Of a stretch of DNA of 64,000 nt, positions 52,476-64,000 are shown piece by piece (position 1 is the first letter of the stretch; the number at the start of each line of letters is the position of its first letter). Both the position numbers and the translations under genes were made by a program. This DNA is from Phoronis australis (taxonomy: Eukaryota; Phoronida; Phoronidae): NCBI GenBank assembly GCA_002633005.1, contig NMRA01000697.1, positions 1,657 through 65,656 on the forward strand. Direction: 5' to 3'. Under the pieces are notes generated by a model. It had not been told where the DNA came from, ran no database searches, and saw only the letters and a list, made by a program, of their open reading frames with translations.

Positions 52476-52739
52476 TTAATTCAGGATCGTCTGTTGGATG
52501 ACTGGGTTGACTCGCCGAGCCCGAGACCGCTTCTCTCGCGGGAGGATCCAGTTCGCAAGGCTCAAAGTAGAAAAGTAAGCAGCCGGAAGCACATTAAACT
52601 TGTTCTCGCTTTCGTGCAACCCCATTTCCTCATCCTGGCCACCATTCTCGTATGCTTTTTCATAGTATTCGTTCAATTCTTGCTCATAATCGTCGTCGCT
52701 TTCAAATTCCGTTCTCCGCCATTGATCAATGCTAGTCAC
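52476..52739 (-). other. Unassigned acidic open frame next to the THAP fragment
   Basis: An 87-codon frame with an acidic run (ESDDDYEQELNEYYEKAYE) and a basic end (REKRSRARRVNPVIQ). It lies divergently, back to back with the THAP fragment; such an arrangement and the basic RRVNPVI block recall the start of PIF/Harbinger transposases, but the match is weak. Confidence 0.2.
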
Positions 52740-53520
52740 TGTTCAACCCATGACGTCACATGGCGGGAAATATGAAAATTGGCAAAATTGAAAGAAAACT
52801 CAAAATTTCGAGCTAATTACACAAACTTAACATGGGTTTAGCTAAATTTTATGTCATACATTTAGTCTGTGGCCACCGGTAATTCAAAAATCCATGGTGT
52901 GTACTGTTTAAAGGGACAATAAAACTGTGCCTACTTTCAAAAAACTTTGACTTAGACCCACCTACTGTCATAAAACCAGTCCCATTGTCTTACTTACTCA
53001 GATTTAGAAATGACTTCTAGGCCTGAGACAAACTGACATGTCATCACTGCTTCCGATAAAGCTCATGAAGCATTTTGAGGTACAATACAATTTGGATAAG
53101 ACAAATTCAACCGATTCATTTTGTTCTGATAAGATCAGATCTGACATTTCGTCAGTTTAGCTGTCAATGTTGAATTTTTAACTGTGAAGCACTTTGGGGA
53201 TTTATGAGAATAAAACACATCATTCAACTCGTTTTTTTGACAGTTTAACTTGACAAAGTGCAGCTTCAAGTGAAAATACAAATGAAGCATGTCCGGACTT
53301 TTGCGAGTTTTATTGCGCTAATAAAAACAGCTCTACATTCTGGATTAAAATGACCAACGAGATAGATTAAATTGAAAACAGAAATGCACATGAAGCCAAA
53401 AAGCACAGTTGGGTCTGAAATGTTTTCTGTGAAAATTGGGCCAGTGGTGCAGTATTTTTTTAAGTTGCTTTCTCAAAAAATAAAATCCACCCAAGACGAG
53501 CAGGAATCATGAGGGATTTG

Positions 53521-53532
53521 TTTATTTTTATT
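53521..53532 (-). terminator. Candidate DCAF13 poly(A) signals
   Basis: Two AATAAA hexamers lie on the reverse strand at 53521-53526 and 53527-53532, about 650 nt after the DCAF13 stop. They are the best-placed candidates for 3' end formation. Confidence 0.45.
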
Positions 53533-54182
53533 CATCGGTGAACCTCACTTACCCTAACTTAAGTGCCTTTGTGCAGATTTTTAAAAAAGACCTTCTCTAT
53601 TTAACCTGCAAAAATCTTTTAAAATAAAAAACCATGATACAGCCACCTACAGCACCTTCTACACATAACTTACAAATAACATACAAGAGAAAGGCTTCAA
53701 TACATCATTCTATTTGACTGAGGTTGTCCTCTACAATTGAACAGACATCATTCCATATCACAATCTGTACAATTATGGGTATTGTTCTAGTTAACAGTAC
53801 TCAGCCATTACAAATCGCCCTATCAGGCATTTTACAGGCAATCCCACTTTACATATTTCTTTTCCTGTCAATCATTCTAGTACCTTACTCTTTCTAGAAA
53901 TGACTAAAATCAAATTTGCAATCTCGTGTTTGTCTTTTTGTTTTCTGTCATGCATAAATGCCAGTAGAGTACATAAATTATTCATGTCATACTAGTCAGT
54001 CCCACGCCATCTTCATTACTAACAAGATCAAGGTACCAGTCCATCACACTTTTCCAAGATCAACTGCGCAGCATGTTTCAAGTGAACTTTCAAATTTCAC
54101 AAGACACAAATACCAAGAAAGGTTGCCAGTCTCAGGCCTATGTCTTAAATTCACAGCTCTCCGACTGTCCTGATATATCCCA

Positions 54183-57100
54183 TCATTCCACTTCCTGTAT
54201 GACATGTTTCTGTCTCTCTGCCACATGAGGCACAGAACCGGGTTTACTGTGGACGCGTCTGTGAGACTCCCTTTGAAAGAGAAAAACAACTTATTTAACA
54301 ATGCAAGGCAACACAGAGATACAAAGAATAGAAGAGGCTTTACCAAGAAGATAATGAAGCTTGAGTGTCTGTCAGAACACCACCACCAGATTTCCTAATA
54401 AATCACCTACGACACAGCACTTTGAAACAACAGAAAGACATTGATGTGGCCACAAATAGCGAGCGGAACACGTGGTGACATTGTGACCCGCCTGAGAGCC
54501 TACATTTGACAACTTCTCCAAGTAGGAAGGGATTCTCATAGACAATCAAGTTTCAGACCCCCAAAATCAACTAAGATAGAGAACAGAACATAGAAATAAT
54601 TTTAACGAATATAGACTTTGAAATGGTCATTTCAAAGAATACGTAACAGACAAAGTGTAAACAGTAGTTTGAAAGAACTATCATTTTACCAAATAAGATT
54701 AAGATGCTATAAACAATAACTATTTGTAGACTATGTGGCACTATTTGGTATACAAGATGAAGTACAACAAATTTCAAAATTAACTCTGGAATTCTAGTCA
54801 TTTACACTGCAGATACTATGTTGATTTAGATTTAAATAATACATTGTGTTCCTTATAACTGTACTACTCACTTCCTCTTCTGTGACTGTTTAATGGTTCT
54901 TAGTTCCTTGGTCTGGTTGTAGATCAGTTTGGGTACATGCCTATGACGGGCAATTCTCCTGACCTCAGGGTGATGAGCAAACTTCTCCTTCAGCTTCTCA
55001 TTGTATTGCATTGCTTCTTTCTCACGTGGCTTTAGCTGTACATGGACAAACACAAATAATGCAGTTTTACATGAAGCAAGGTTTCAGGTAGTTGAAAATG
55101 AGCATGGTAAGGACCCAGGATAAAACACATAACAAAGCATGCAATCAACAGACAAACACACACAAACATTGATTATCGACAACTCAAGCATCTACTAACA
55201 ACCTTTAACTAAGTGAAAGTGGAAAAAATGATGTAAGGCAGAGCCTTGGTTGCAAGCAAAAGCCAACAATTAAACAACAAAAATGCCACTGCATTGTTTT
55301 GAGAACTTCTACAGGACCACTATCACATGGCACATGGGATGATTTATTCTGACAACCCCTGCTCGGCCAGCCTTCCTCCCTGCTTGAAAAATTTTGTAAT
55401 TATAACGTTTTTGTTAACTATGCAATAATTGTAATGACGGCTTTCAGTGGTTTCCGTCATTTTTCACAGTGACAACAACATTTTTCGTTTACACCTATGT
55501 GGTCACGTGATCTGCTATTACACGTATAGCCCTTAAACCGGCACATTCCAATTCAAAACAAACTAAAACAACAGAACACTTAATGTATTGCATGCTACTT
55601 GAAAGATCGTTCTCTCTTTCTTCTATAGAACATCAGACATATTTCCTTCACGCAAGGAGTTTTTCTTTTCACTACTTCATAAATTTCAACACTATTTGTA
55701 AAATTAACATGTTTGCAATAATTACTAGTGTCTTCAATCTGACTGACCGTGAAAAGTTGAACTTAGAAACCCTTTATCAAACTTCACCTATTTTGAAAAT
55801 ATCGTTTACATGCTGAACAGCATTGTTAGAAAAGATGGCTTTACTTAATTTGGTTCGTGTTGTGTGACTTGTTTCAAGGAATTTTATAAGAATGAGACCA
55901 GAAAGAGTGTATTCAGAAATGTCTAGTTTTTAACTCACAGTGCCCATCTTTTCTGATGCGTATGCCTTCCACAAGCGAATGTTCATCTCATCTGAGCCTG
56001 ACAGGATGTACTTATCATCAAGTGACCACTTGACATTAATAACTCTCTGCATACGTTTAGTATGGTACACTTCTCTGAAACAAAAATCAAAACACTTCGT
56101 CAAATTTTAGATGTAAAGCTTAAGGTTCAAACTCATTAGAAAGATATTTCAATCAAACCAAAACCCTAAAAAATGAGGCTCTAAAGGATGCAAAGAATGA
56201 CTGATTATTGAACTGCTTAAATGAAAAAGCTACTTTGCAAAGACAGCGACTGCCACTCATCTGGTAATACCATACACCACAAGTGATTCCAGGGCACATG
56301 AGCATCACACTTACTCTTAAATTACCCAGACTGCTACTCCAAACAGTAATTACTCAAGTAGGGCTAGAGAAATGCTGATCACCAAACTTTACTCAAGTCA
56401 TTAAAAGAGAAACTCAGACTGTACAACTATAATGACTTGCTATGGTGCTATAAAACAAGACAAATAAATTTTAACAGCACCCTCGTCAAATTTAAAGCTT
56501 TCTTGCAGAAGGGGCGTGGAGAAATTCATTGTGGTCCGTCGATTTTTCAAATCAAATTTCATTTTTTCATACTGATTGCAATTTTATCAAATATAATCAC
56601 AGTGTTTCACAAGGCATCTAATTGTGAACTTAAGGCTTCAAATATATTGCACTATGTATTGGCTATTCTACATAGCAGTCTTGAAATTTTCTCCAGTGTG
56701 CTCGAGAATAATTGGTGGCCACACTTTGAGTACTACTCAGAAAACTGGAGTACCGTATTTGCCCTAATAACCGCCCATGCCCCTATACGCCCCCCCGTTT
56801 TCAGACTTTGCTAAAATAAGTGCCCAGCCCATGAACGTGTATGTGCGAAAAATGCCTAACCTACAGTCCTAAAATTCTACAGTAACATCTTCAATTTATC
56901 AGTAATATCAATAATATTCGACAGTTCTGAAAAAAATCATTGTGCCCGGAACTTGTACACCATGAGCCTCTCTGCTATGTAGGTGTTTAGCCGTGACTAT
57001 ACACTTCCACCGTGCCTCAAAAAGAAGCCAAGTTTTGCTGATCTTGCGAGGAATGTAACCCACGATGGTATGGCCTTTCAGAACAGATGTCGTGTACTTG

Positions 57101-60100
57101 TCATCGGGATTGTATTGTAGACATTTCCTGCCCTCAACAGGAATCCAAATTTCTTTGTACACAAGAAAGCCACGAATTGAAGATTAATAAAAAACTTGAC
57201 CAGTTTTAAAAGCACGTGGCTAGGAAGCGCAAGCTATATACATGTACCTGTCATCAAAGACATTAGCCAGGAACTATCCATTCATGAAACGGGTAGCATA
57301 GCATCGGCAAGAAATAAATATTGGGACTAATTTCCAACAGTTTCTAATAACATAAAAAATTTTTGCGTTATTTTTAAGAGGTATTGTTTGATTAATCATA
57401 ATTGGTGTTTTAAAGCCAAATAACCCATAAAATGACCACTGACAGTGAATGCTTACACACCCTTCAACCGAAAAATAACTGTCAGACAGTCAAGTATGCA
57501 TCCAGCCACACGGCGACTAATATGGGCCTTACCGAGGCAATTGTCGAATGTTTTTCAGCAGATGAGACCAGCAAGTGCTGAATAAAACACATTCTGCTTT
57601 ACTGCTTGTGGTAATTTCTTTAGATACAATGTACATCTAGCTTGTTATATTGCGTTTCAGTACTCTGGCAAATGAACTCTAGTGACACGCACGCGCTTGC
57701 TTACTAACACACGCAGACAAACTTCAAAACAAACGTCATGTGACAACATGTGTGTTCGTTCAGATTTTTCTCGTGTTGCCGCCTTGCTGGGTAGGCCTAC
57801 GGTCACAGATGGCAAGATCTAGCACAGATTTGGACTTAACCTGCCGTTAATCCTGAATCCACAGGAACTTAAAATCTTAGAGACACTATTTGGAAAACTT
57901 ATGGATTTCAGGTATTAATTTGGTCGAGTCAAAACTATTTTGATTTAAGCATCCAAGTTGCCATATCAAGAGACCGAGTAAAGTAAAGCGACCACGGGCA
58001 ATGACTCTAAAGTTGACTGACTGCATAAAGGGTGAAAAGGGCCCTGTTCGGATGGTAAAGTTACTCACAAATAGTAGGGAAATAGAAATATTCATAGGGA
58101 GCCTGGCTGTGAAAAACCAACTCATCTAACTGATATGCACTTTTTAATGGGAGTACCTTACATGACAATGTAGAAAACGATCCGTCACTCATCCAGTAAG
58201 GGACTTCTTGCATTCACTACCAACTCAAAAACAAGGGAAATTTTTGTCTTTATCTGGCTGGACTACAAGCTGCCAAAAGCCTTTTCTCAACACATTATGA
58301 AACCAGTACTTGCTACTGACTTCAAGATCACAGCAGTTACATTCAAGTACATCAAAAGCACACAGAAGATCTTCCTCACGCTCTATCCAACAAGACCTAC
58401 ATATGTTATCCCAATAAGTTTAAATCTGAGACTTATCCGAGAACACAAATTTGAACAGCCGCACCACTTTGTTCGAGTTAAGTGAAAATTCGGCTGCCTT
58501 ATCCCCCCGAGTTCTCCTGTACTGACAATTTGACTGACATATTGACAAACTAACTGACTGACATACTAAAACCAAACCCCACCTGCTGTGCCCGTTGTCT
58601 ATTTTGTAGATACGTATGGTTTTATCATAGCTGCCAGAGACAAACTGTCGCCCAGTGGGTGAATAGTCCACGTCCATTACTAAAATCACATAGTTGCAAT
58701 TAATCACATAGTTGCAATTAATCACATTGTTGCAATTAATCATAAAGCTTAAAGAGAATGCATAAAAGAAATTCATTCACACGATAAGACCAAGATTTTT
58801 TTTTCAAAATCAACTCAATATTCCATTTTCCCTCTACAGATTCAGTGAATACATTGCGGACTTTCTCACCAAATCCCAAGAAAACATTACCAGAGGTCTG
58901 TTACATGAAAACTGACTGAAGTGTTCAGACATGTGGTCTTGTACTCCCACTTCACAGTTGCAGAATAAACATTAAGCCAGGTAACAGTTCTCAGCACATC
59001 GCAACCCAGAATAAATTTAAATAAATTATCTCAGTCAGGGCTCGGCATTACGAAAGTTATTTCCAAATTTCAGGTCGCAAATGCCAACTGCAGCTCGTTA
59101 TGTCGAGCCCTGTCAGTAACTAGCAGAAATCGACATATTTTCACAGACCGAGTAGTTTTGCTGAATCGAGATTTGATTACATTTGAAATATAGTTGTGGG
59201 GAGCATATGACCAAATTTCTGACTGAAGTAACTTTTCATGAAACAAGACCCCAGAAGTAGTAGTATTGAACAATATAATACAAACTGCACATGTAGATGA
59301 GATTACACTAACGAGTCAGTTTACACTAACGAGTCAGTTTACACTAACGAGTCAGTTTCCACCAACGAGTCAGTTGTCAACACGAAAAACAGCATGCATA
59401 ACAAGTTATTAAACACTGCAACAATTCTCCTTCATTGTGAAAAACATCCAACACCACAAACATTGTTCGAAATTCGGTAATCTTTTCACAACATTACAGA
59501 ATACCACACATCAAATCCCCCACTTACCTGCAGAGACATGATCCATGTGGACATTAAGAGGCATATTCAACTTCCGCATATCAAAAGTATATAAACTGAA
59601 ATGACAGTTATTAATGCAGTAAAGCTTCATTTGGCATGAAAACAATTCGTAAAGTTGTCATTTTATCATTTCCAGACCATGCCACATTGGTACACAGGTT
59701 AAAAATATTACAAATTTGTGTTTAAAAGGCATAAACATGAAACTGTGCCACTAATGAAGCAAAAGCATCTTAGTTACATGTTTGAGAAATTTGACAAATT
59801 AACTATCTTTTGCTCCAACAGAAGAGGCTTGAATTAAAGCAGAAACTCACTGTTCCACACTTAGGCAGATAGATATCACAGTATAAGACTAAGATATCTT
59901 GTTTCAAACAAAAGTGCAAAAGTGAAGCAACCTCAAAGTATGATCCATTACAAAACTTAAGGTAAATTGTTCTGAGACATTTTGGTGCAAGTAACTTAAC
60001 ACCAGAACGATTCCAAAAGATATGTTTGATTAACAGACTCAGCACAAGGACAATTCCAAGAGCAACCTTGTTTTGTGATATCTTAATGTAAATAACCCAA

Positions 60101-62939
60101 TGCAGGATTCATTCCAAAAGGTATGTTGTCCTCTGATATATCAGTAAAACATTCCAAACAAAGGGAATTGATCTAAGATATTTTGGTTTGATTTCTGCAG
60201 AGTAACACATAGGTGACAAAAATATCGACTTGGAAATGTTAAATTCAACACACTGCTGGTTACAAGGAAATAACCACCAGTAAATACAGTCTTCCAGGGT
60301 TTAAAGTGTCACATGCAAGCTATTCACTGTTTGCAAGCCCAGAGAAGATGATCTATGACGACGATACTAGTAAGTAAAACTAACATCAAACAACCCATGG
60401 CTTAATTGTTCAGATATTTAAAAAAAATTGTTGATGTGTTGCTTTGTTGTTCCCATGGTGACTTGCTAAAAATAAAACAGAGCTGAATTGTGCATCAGCC
60501 TGGGAAGAATGAGACAATGTGAATGAGCACATTTCGGACCAGTATGAGTGATGTGTGAGTGAAACTACTCCTTCACAGGGTGATTCCAACATCCGGTATG
60601 AAGACCAAAAACTCGGGACCCCACCGAAAGGGTTCAGAATGAATGCATTTTGCTTGGTACATTAGATGGAACAACATAGTTGTACAGTCAACCACTACCC
60701 ACTGACTCCATTGTAGTTTTTTTTGCAGAATGGAAGATCAAGTGACAAATTTTCCGCACATTTTAGAACTTGGCTATACCATAATCAGAAATTATTAATT
60801 TCTAAAATGAAGTCCACAATACATTAAGTAATGAACCAAGGCATTTTTTTATATGAAATTAACATTAATGAGAACTTCAGCAATAGTTTAGCATAACACT
60901 TACTTATAATCTTCATTAGCTACAGTGAAAATAAAAGCTTCCATAGGGTTCCAAGCCAGTGCATTTGACCTCAGTTTGAGTATGACCTTCCTGAGAGGCA
61001 CGGACCCTCTCATGTCATACAGCAGAATACTCCTGTCAGAACCCGTAGCACCAAGAATATGAGTCTACAAAAGAAATAGCTAACTCTCATAAAATAACCA
61101 AATAAGCTGAGATCATAGTAACTCACCTAAACTTGACCACGCCTAATTAAGCTTAACAATACCTCACCTTATATGACATTCCACTCCAAACCTGACTTTC
61201 CTTGCTCCCTTACTAAGCATTGTTTGATTAGCTTGAAGAAGACCACTGACGGATAAGGTAGACTAGACTTGTAAAAAACTCATAAACAAGCTTGCTGAGT
61301 CAGCCATGTTTTTCATGATAACCACTGCTGTGCAAACCTGAATGAGATTGCAGGTCAGGAACATAATTCAAGCTGTCTTCAGCGACCACCATAGTTTTCT
61401 TACTAGTCATCAAAATTATGTCATCTCAAGACTTGTTCAAGCATGACGTCACACTTACTCAGTGGTACGCCCAAGTGTGTTAATACAATAATGCCTGCCA
61501 CATTCCTGACACTGATGTACAAGCTAAAGCTGTACCCCGACAGGCACTTAAACTACAGCACTAAATTCATCAAGATTGATTTATATTACGAATTATATTA
61601 TTCAAGCTTAAAGTGTACACAATAATTCCAGCTTGGCTAACAATATTCAAGCTTGGACTAATATTATTCAAGATTTTTGAGTCTACCTTACTTAAGGTTC
61701 CACACTGAGCTCAAATAACCTTACCAGCAATGTGAGTGTATGGTACGAGCCACGGGGTCACATGCCAACAGGCTATAGACTATGTTTATTTTGATCTGTA
61801 GCCGGTAATAAAATTAGTCTAGATTGGTGACAGAACTCGTTAAAGATAGTCAGCTTGATTCCTTAAGCTTGGAACTCAATGTTGAAAAAGGCAACTTGTT
61901 CAAATTTTTTTGGCAAGCCCAATTTACCTCACTCATCATCAGACTTGTTCATCCTTAACAAGGCATGGTTAGAAAGGGAACAAGGAAATTGAAGCTTGGA
62001 GAGAAATATCAAATAAGCTGACGTGTCATTAAACTTGAGCAAGTTGTTCTGGAACAAGACAATCAGATGAAAGTGACCATGTGAACTAAAGTAAAAAAGC
62101 TAGCACAACTACACACATGTGTGACAACTCCCACTTTAGCTGTCTGAGTAGACAAAAAGCTGGAGCAAAGATGAAGTAATGAGTTAAGTGTATGGACAGC
62201 TGAATCTATGGAGTTAGGAAGCCAGCTGGCCCATTCAAGAAGTCCTTTACATTGTCTAAGATGCCATTTACAGCATGTGTCTACCTCAACAGGATTAAAT
62301 TTGACAGAGTTTATACTGTCTAAGCCCCATGTGAATGAGCGGACAGCCTCTGTTCGTTCCTCGTCCCAAATGTCCACCTGTTGTCCACATGTGGCATAGA
62401 TGTTCTCACGCCAATGATGGTCAATAGAGTAGAACAGGGTCTATAAAAGAAAGAACAATAAACAAATTTTGACCAAAACAAGTGGTTTTCAAATTCAATC
62501 ACACAGTGTGGTGCAAGTGAAAACTATGCGTGCATCTAAGAGCCAAGGCTAGAAAAGGCCCGTGTACAGAGTATGGTATTTTAACAAAACTTCAGCTGTT
62601 GTATTAGACTTATTGAATGCCTGCAGGCATTGGCGTTCCAAATCAACTATTTGACTTGAAAAGTTACAAGAAATAACCAGTTATGGTATTCCTAGCTAAA
62701 ACAAACTGATTAATAATGACTGGCATAGGGCCAAAAATAAAATGGCCGTAACACTCCACTGCCAACAAATTCAAAAAAAATAATTTCAAGGAAGACTATG
62801 AATCTGTTTAGAGTGGAACTGTATCCTCAATGAAATGACATAAAAATAGAAATCAACTGAAACTAACCTTTCCTACTATTGTATTGATAGGTTCATCAGA
62901 GTCCAAGCTCCACTGCTTTATCAATTTGTCATCTCCACA
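54183..62939 (-). CDS. DCAF13: DCAF13 (WDSOF1/Sof1 homologue), C-terminal 313 residues
   Basis: Eight exons (62868-62939, 62285-62440, 60904-61064, 59528-59595, 58583-58679, 55939-56074, 54872-55035, 54183-54270) join in frame to 942 nt ending in TGA. They encode WD40 repeats (CGQQVDIWDEER, NPMEAFIFTVANEDYN, SGSYDKTIRIY, SGSDEMNIRLWKA) and the Sof1-type tail with YNEKLKEKFAHHPEVRRIAR and HSKPGSVP near the end. The human protein is about 445 residues, so roughly the first 130 are missing; their exons are right of the window. DCAF13 is a nucleolar U3-snoRNP/small-subunit processome protein for 18S rRNA maturation and also a DDB1-CUL4 adaptor. It is a housekeeping gene unrelated in function to its neighbour; both are transcribed leftwards. 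Confidence 0.95.
56751..57540. mobile_element. Second, truncated copy of the inverted-repeat transposon
   Basis: It starts TACCGTATTTGCCCTAATAA, a diverged form of the 29-bp terminal repeat of the element at 25730, and continues collinear with that element read backwards up to GTCGCCGTG-equivalent sequence near 57510. The other terminal repeat is missing. It lies in a DCAF13 intron. Confidence 0.75.
56908..57162 (-). pseudogene. HIRAN-like domain fragment in the transposon
   Basis: The reverse strand encodes YNPDDKYTTSVLKGHTIVGY followed by IPRKISK, matching the NPxD-x-A-x-V ... GHIPR-x-IS core of HIRAN-type domains, which bind DNA ends in Rad5/HLTF proteins. Similar stand-alone HIRAN-like frames are common in invertebrate repeat families. 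It is short and inside a decayed element, so a live gene is unlikely. Confidence 0.5.
58684..58742. repeat. 18-bp tandem repeat x3 at an acceptor
   Basis: Three copies of ATCACATAGTTGCAATTA, one with a single change, lie directly upstream (reverse strand) of the acceptor of the DCAF13 exon 58583-58679. Confidence 0.9.
59307..59376. repeat. 18-bp tandem repeat x4
   Basis: Four copies of TTTACACTAACGAGTCAG-like units in a DCAF13 intron. Confidence 0.9.
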
Positions 62940-64000
62940 CTGAAAAGAGTAAGTACAAGCAATCAGTCATAAAAATGCCTAACACAACATGCTGAACAAC
63001 AGCAATGCAGAGCGTTGATATGCCCTCACCACGTACATTGCATACATCCCAGATACAAGGGATGATCAGTATCTTAACATTCCCATTAAAGGAAACAATA
63101 CTACTTACAATAACCTCTAGGAGGCAAAATGCTCTCCTCAATATGAACATATCTGAAGCCTTCCATCATGATGCTTCAGGTAGTATGGTGGATAGAGAGG
63201 CGGAAAACAAAGAACAGAACAAAAATAATAAAAAAAACACAAAAGGTCAAACCATCTGAATACATCGATAAACTATCAAAATAAATGCAAAGAAAACCAA
63301 AATTGGCACTAGGGACAGTAAACAGATTTGTCCCAAAATCCAGGTCAGTTGTACTCTTCTAAATTGAAACAAACATCAAATATTACGAAGATCCATTAAG
63401 GAACTTGGTATAAGCCAGAAGCAAAAAAAACAAAACCACCTCTAGGAGGCGCCACAGAATTCAGATTCATCAGCAGCCATGCTCTTATCAGTAGAAGCAC
63501 ATAAAATTATGCCAATTTTCACCATGATCCTTTGAATGATTTGGCTGACAATAAAAAACAGGCTTGAAAAGGATAAAAATGTCCTCCAGGTGGCGTACAA
63601 TACATCACGTCATCCGACAATTGGAAAGCGTCTTTGCCTCCTCCTGAAGGCCCTTTCATATTGACTTAACTCCGGTAGGTGTGGAGCGTCGACGTAAACA
63701 CTGCAGTTCACTGGACTGTTCATACTGGCTTCAGTAGTTAGTGACCATCGAAGTAAAGAGTTGGTGACGCTGACGTCATCGAAGTTAACTCAAGGTACCA
63801 CTGCACGCTACGATTTTTTTCAATGTGACAATTTGGGAACATTTAAATGTGCTAAATGACATTAAACGCATTTTTAAATCGATTGGTTATCATTATAGCA
63901 AAAAATAAGTAGTTATTTGTGATGGCACTACTCTGTAACTGTTGACGATAACAGTGGCACCTGGCGATAACTTCGATTGGACCGGAGTTAAGTGTTCATA
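62940..64000. other. DCAF13 upstream intron to window edge
   Basis: No further DCAF13 exon (the expected WD40 segment before CGDDKL) was found here, so the intron runs to or past the edge. Confidence 0.5.
63663..63993. mobile_element. Inverted-repeat element at the window edge
   Basis: ACTTAACTCCGG at 63663 is the reverse complement of CCGGAGTTAAGT at 63982. Internally ATCGAAGTTAACTCAAGGTA (63778) is repeated in inverted, altered form as CAGTGGCACCTGGCGATAAC plus TTCGAT near 63953. It is probably a MITE or foldback element; it may continue past the window. Confidence 0.5.

Noticed and set aside
54044-54346. 100-codon minus-strand frame
   Set aside because: It reads the last DCAF13 exon in the wrong frame; the DCAF13 frame gives the conserved HSKPGSVP tail and a stop.
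56437-56814. 125-codon plus-strand frame
   Set aside because: Hydrophobic, no family signature, ends inside the transposon copy; intronic to DCAF13.
62063-62377. 104-codon minus-strand frame
   Set aside because: It covers a DCAF13 exon in the correct frame for its first part, then runs through the donor into intron.
1-64000. CRISPR array, operon, rRNA
   Set aside because: Spliced animal genes throughout; the short tandem repeats have no spacers, and no rRNA motif was seen.

Overview
This is a eukaryotic (metazoan) genomic window. It is AT-rich and intron-rich, with short GT-AG exons, consensus splice sites, microsatellites, minisatellites and DNA-transposon debris. The architectures (LDLa/MAM/SRCR/trypsin mosaics, a SEA-bearing type II membrane protein, HIRAN-like and THAP-like transposon fragments) and the dense introns suggest an invertebrate, probably marine. 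The species cannot be named from the sequence.

Two genes can be supported, both on the minus strand. (1) Positions 47761 down to 1329 carry a very large gene of 45 coding exons. I rebuilt it exon by exon from splice sites and reading phase; the joined CDS is 9309 nt and closes exactly in frame at a TAA, giving 3102 residues. Domain order: a 240-residue tyrosine-motif-rich cytoplasmic tail, one transmembrane segment, SEA, Ser/Thr-rich mucin-like stalk, LDLa1, MAM1, then a block in one unsplit 2214-nt exon (LDLa2-MAM2-LDLa3-5-SRCR1-serine protease 1-LDLa6-start of MAM3), then MAM/LDLa alternation up to MAM6, fourteen consecutive one-exon LDLa modules, SRCR2 and serine protease 2 at the C terminus. 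It looks like an enteropeptidase-type membrane protease expanded to about three times the usual size with two complete protease domains. (2) Positions 62939 down to 54183 carry the C-terminal 313 codons of DCAF13 (WDSOF1/Sof1), whose first exons lie outside the window to the right.

Layout: 1-1328, 3' flank of gene 1 with one copy of a dispersed repeat; 1329-47761, gene 1, whose introns hold MITE-like elements, a 978-bp element with perfect 29-bp terminal inverted repeats, minisatellites and a perfect 25-bp hairpin; 47762-54182, spacer with a second, internally inverted copy of the 641-920 repeat, a broken THAP-domain fragment and unassigned short open frames; 54183-62939, DCAF13, with a truncated second copy of the inverted-repeat element in an intron; 62940-64000, DCAF13 upstream intron and an inverted-repeat element.

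The main biological interest is the large membrane protease. Its two catalytic domains keep the His-Asp-Ser triad but have Tyr instead of Arg/Lys before the activation site, non-trypsin S1 pockets, and (in the second) loss of a conserved disulfide. The first protease block is intronless while the second is split by introns.
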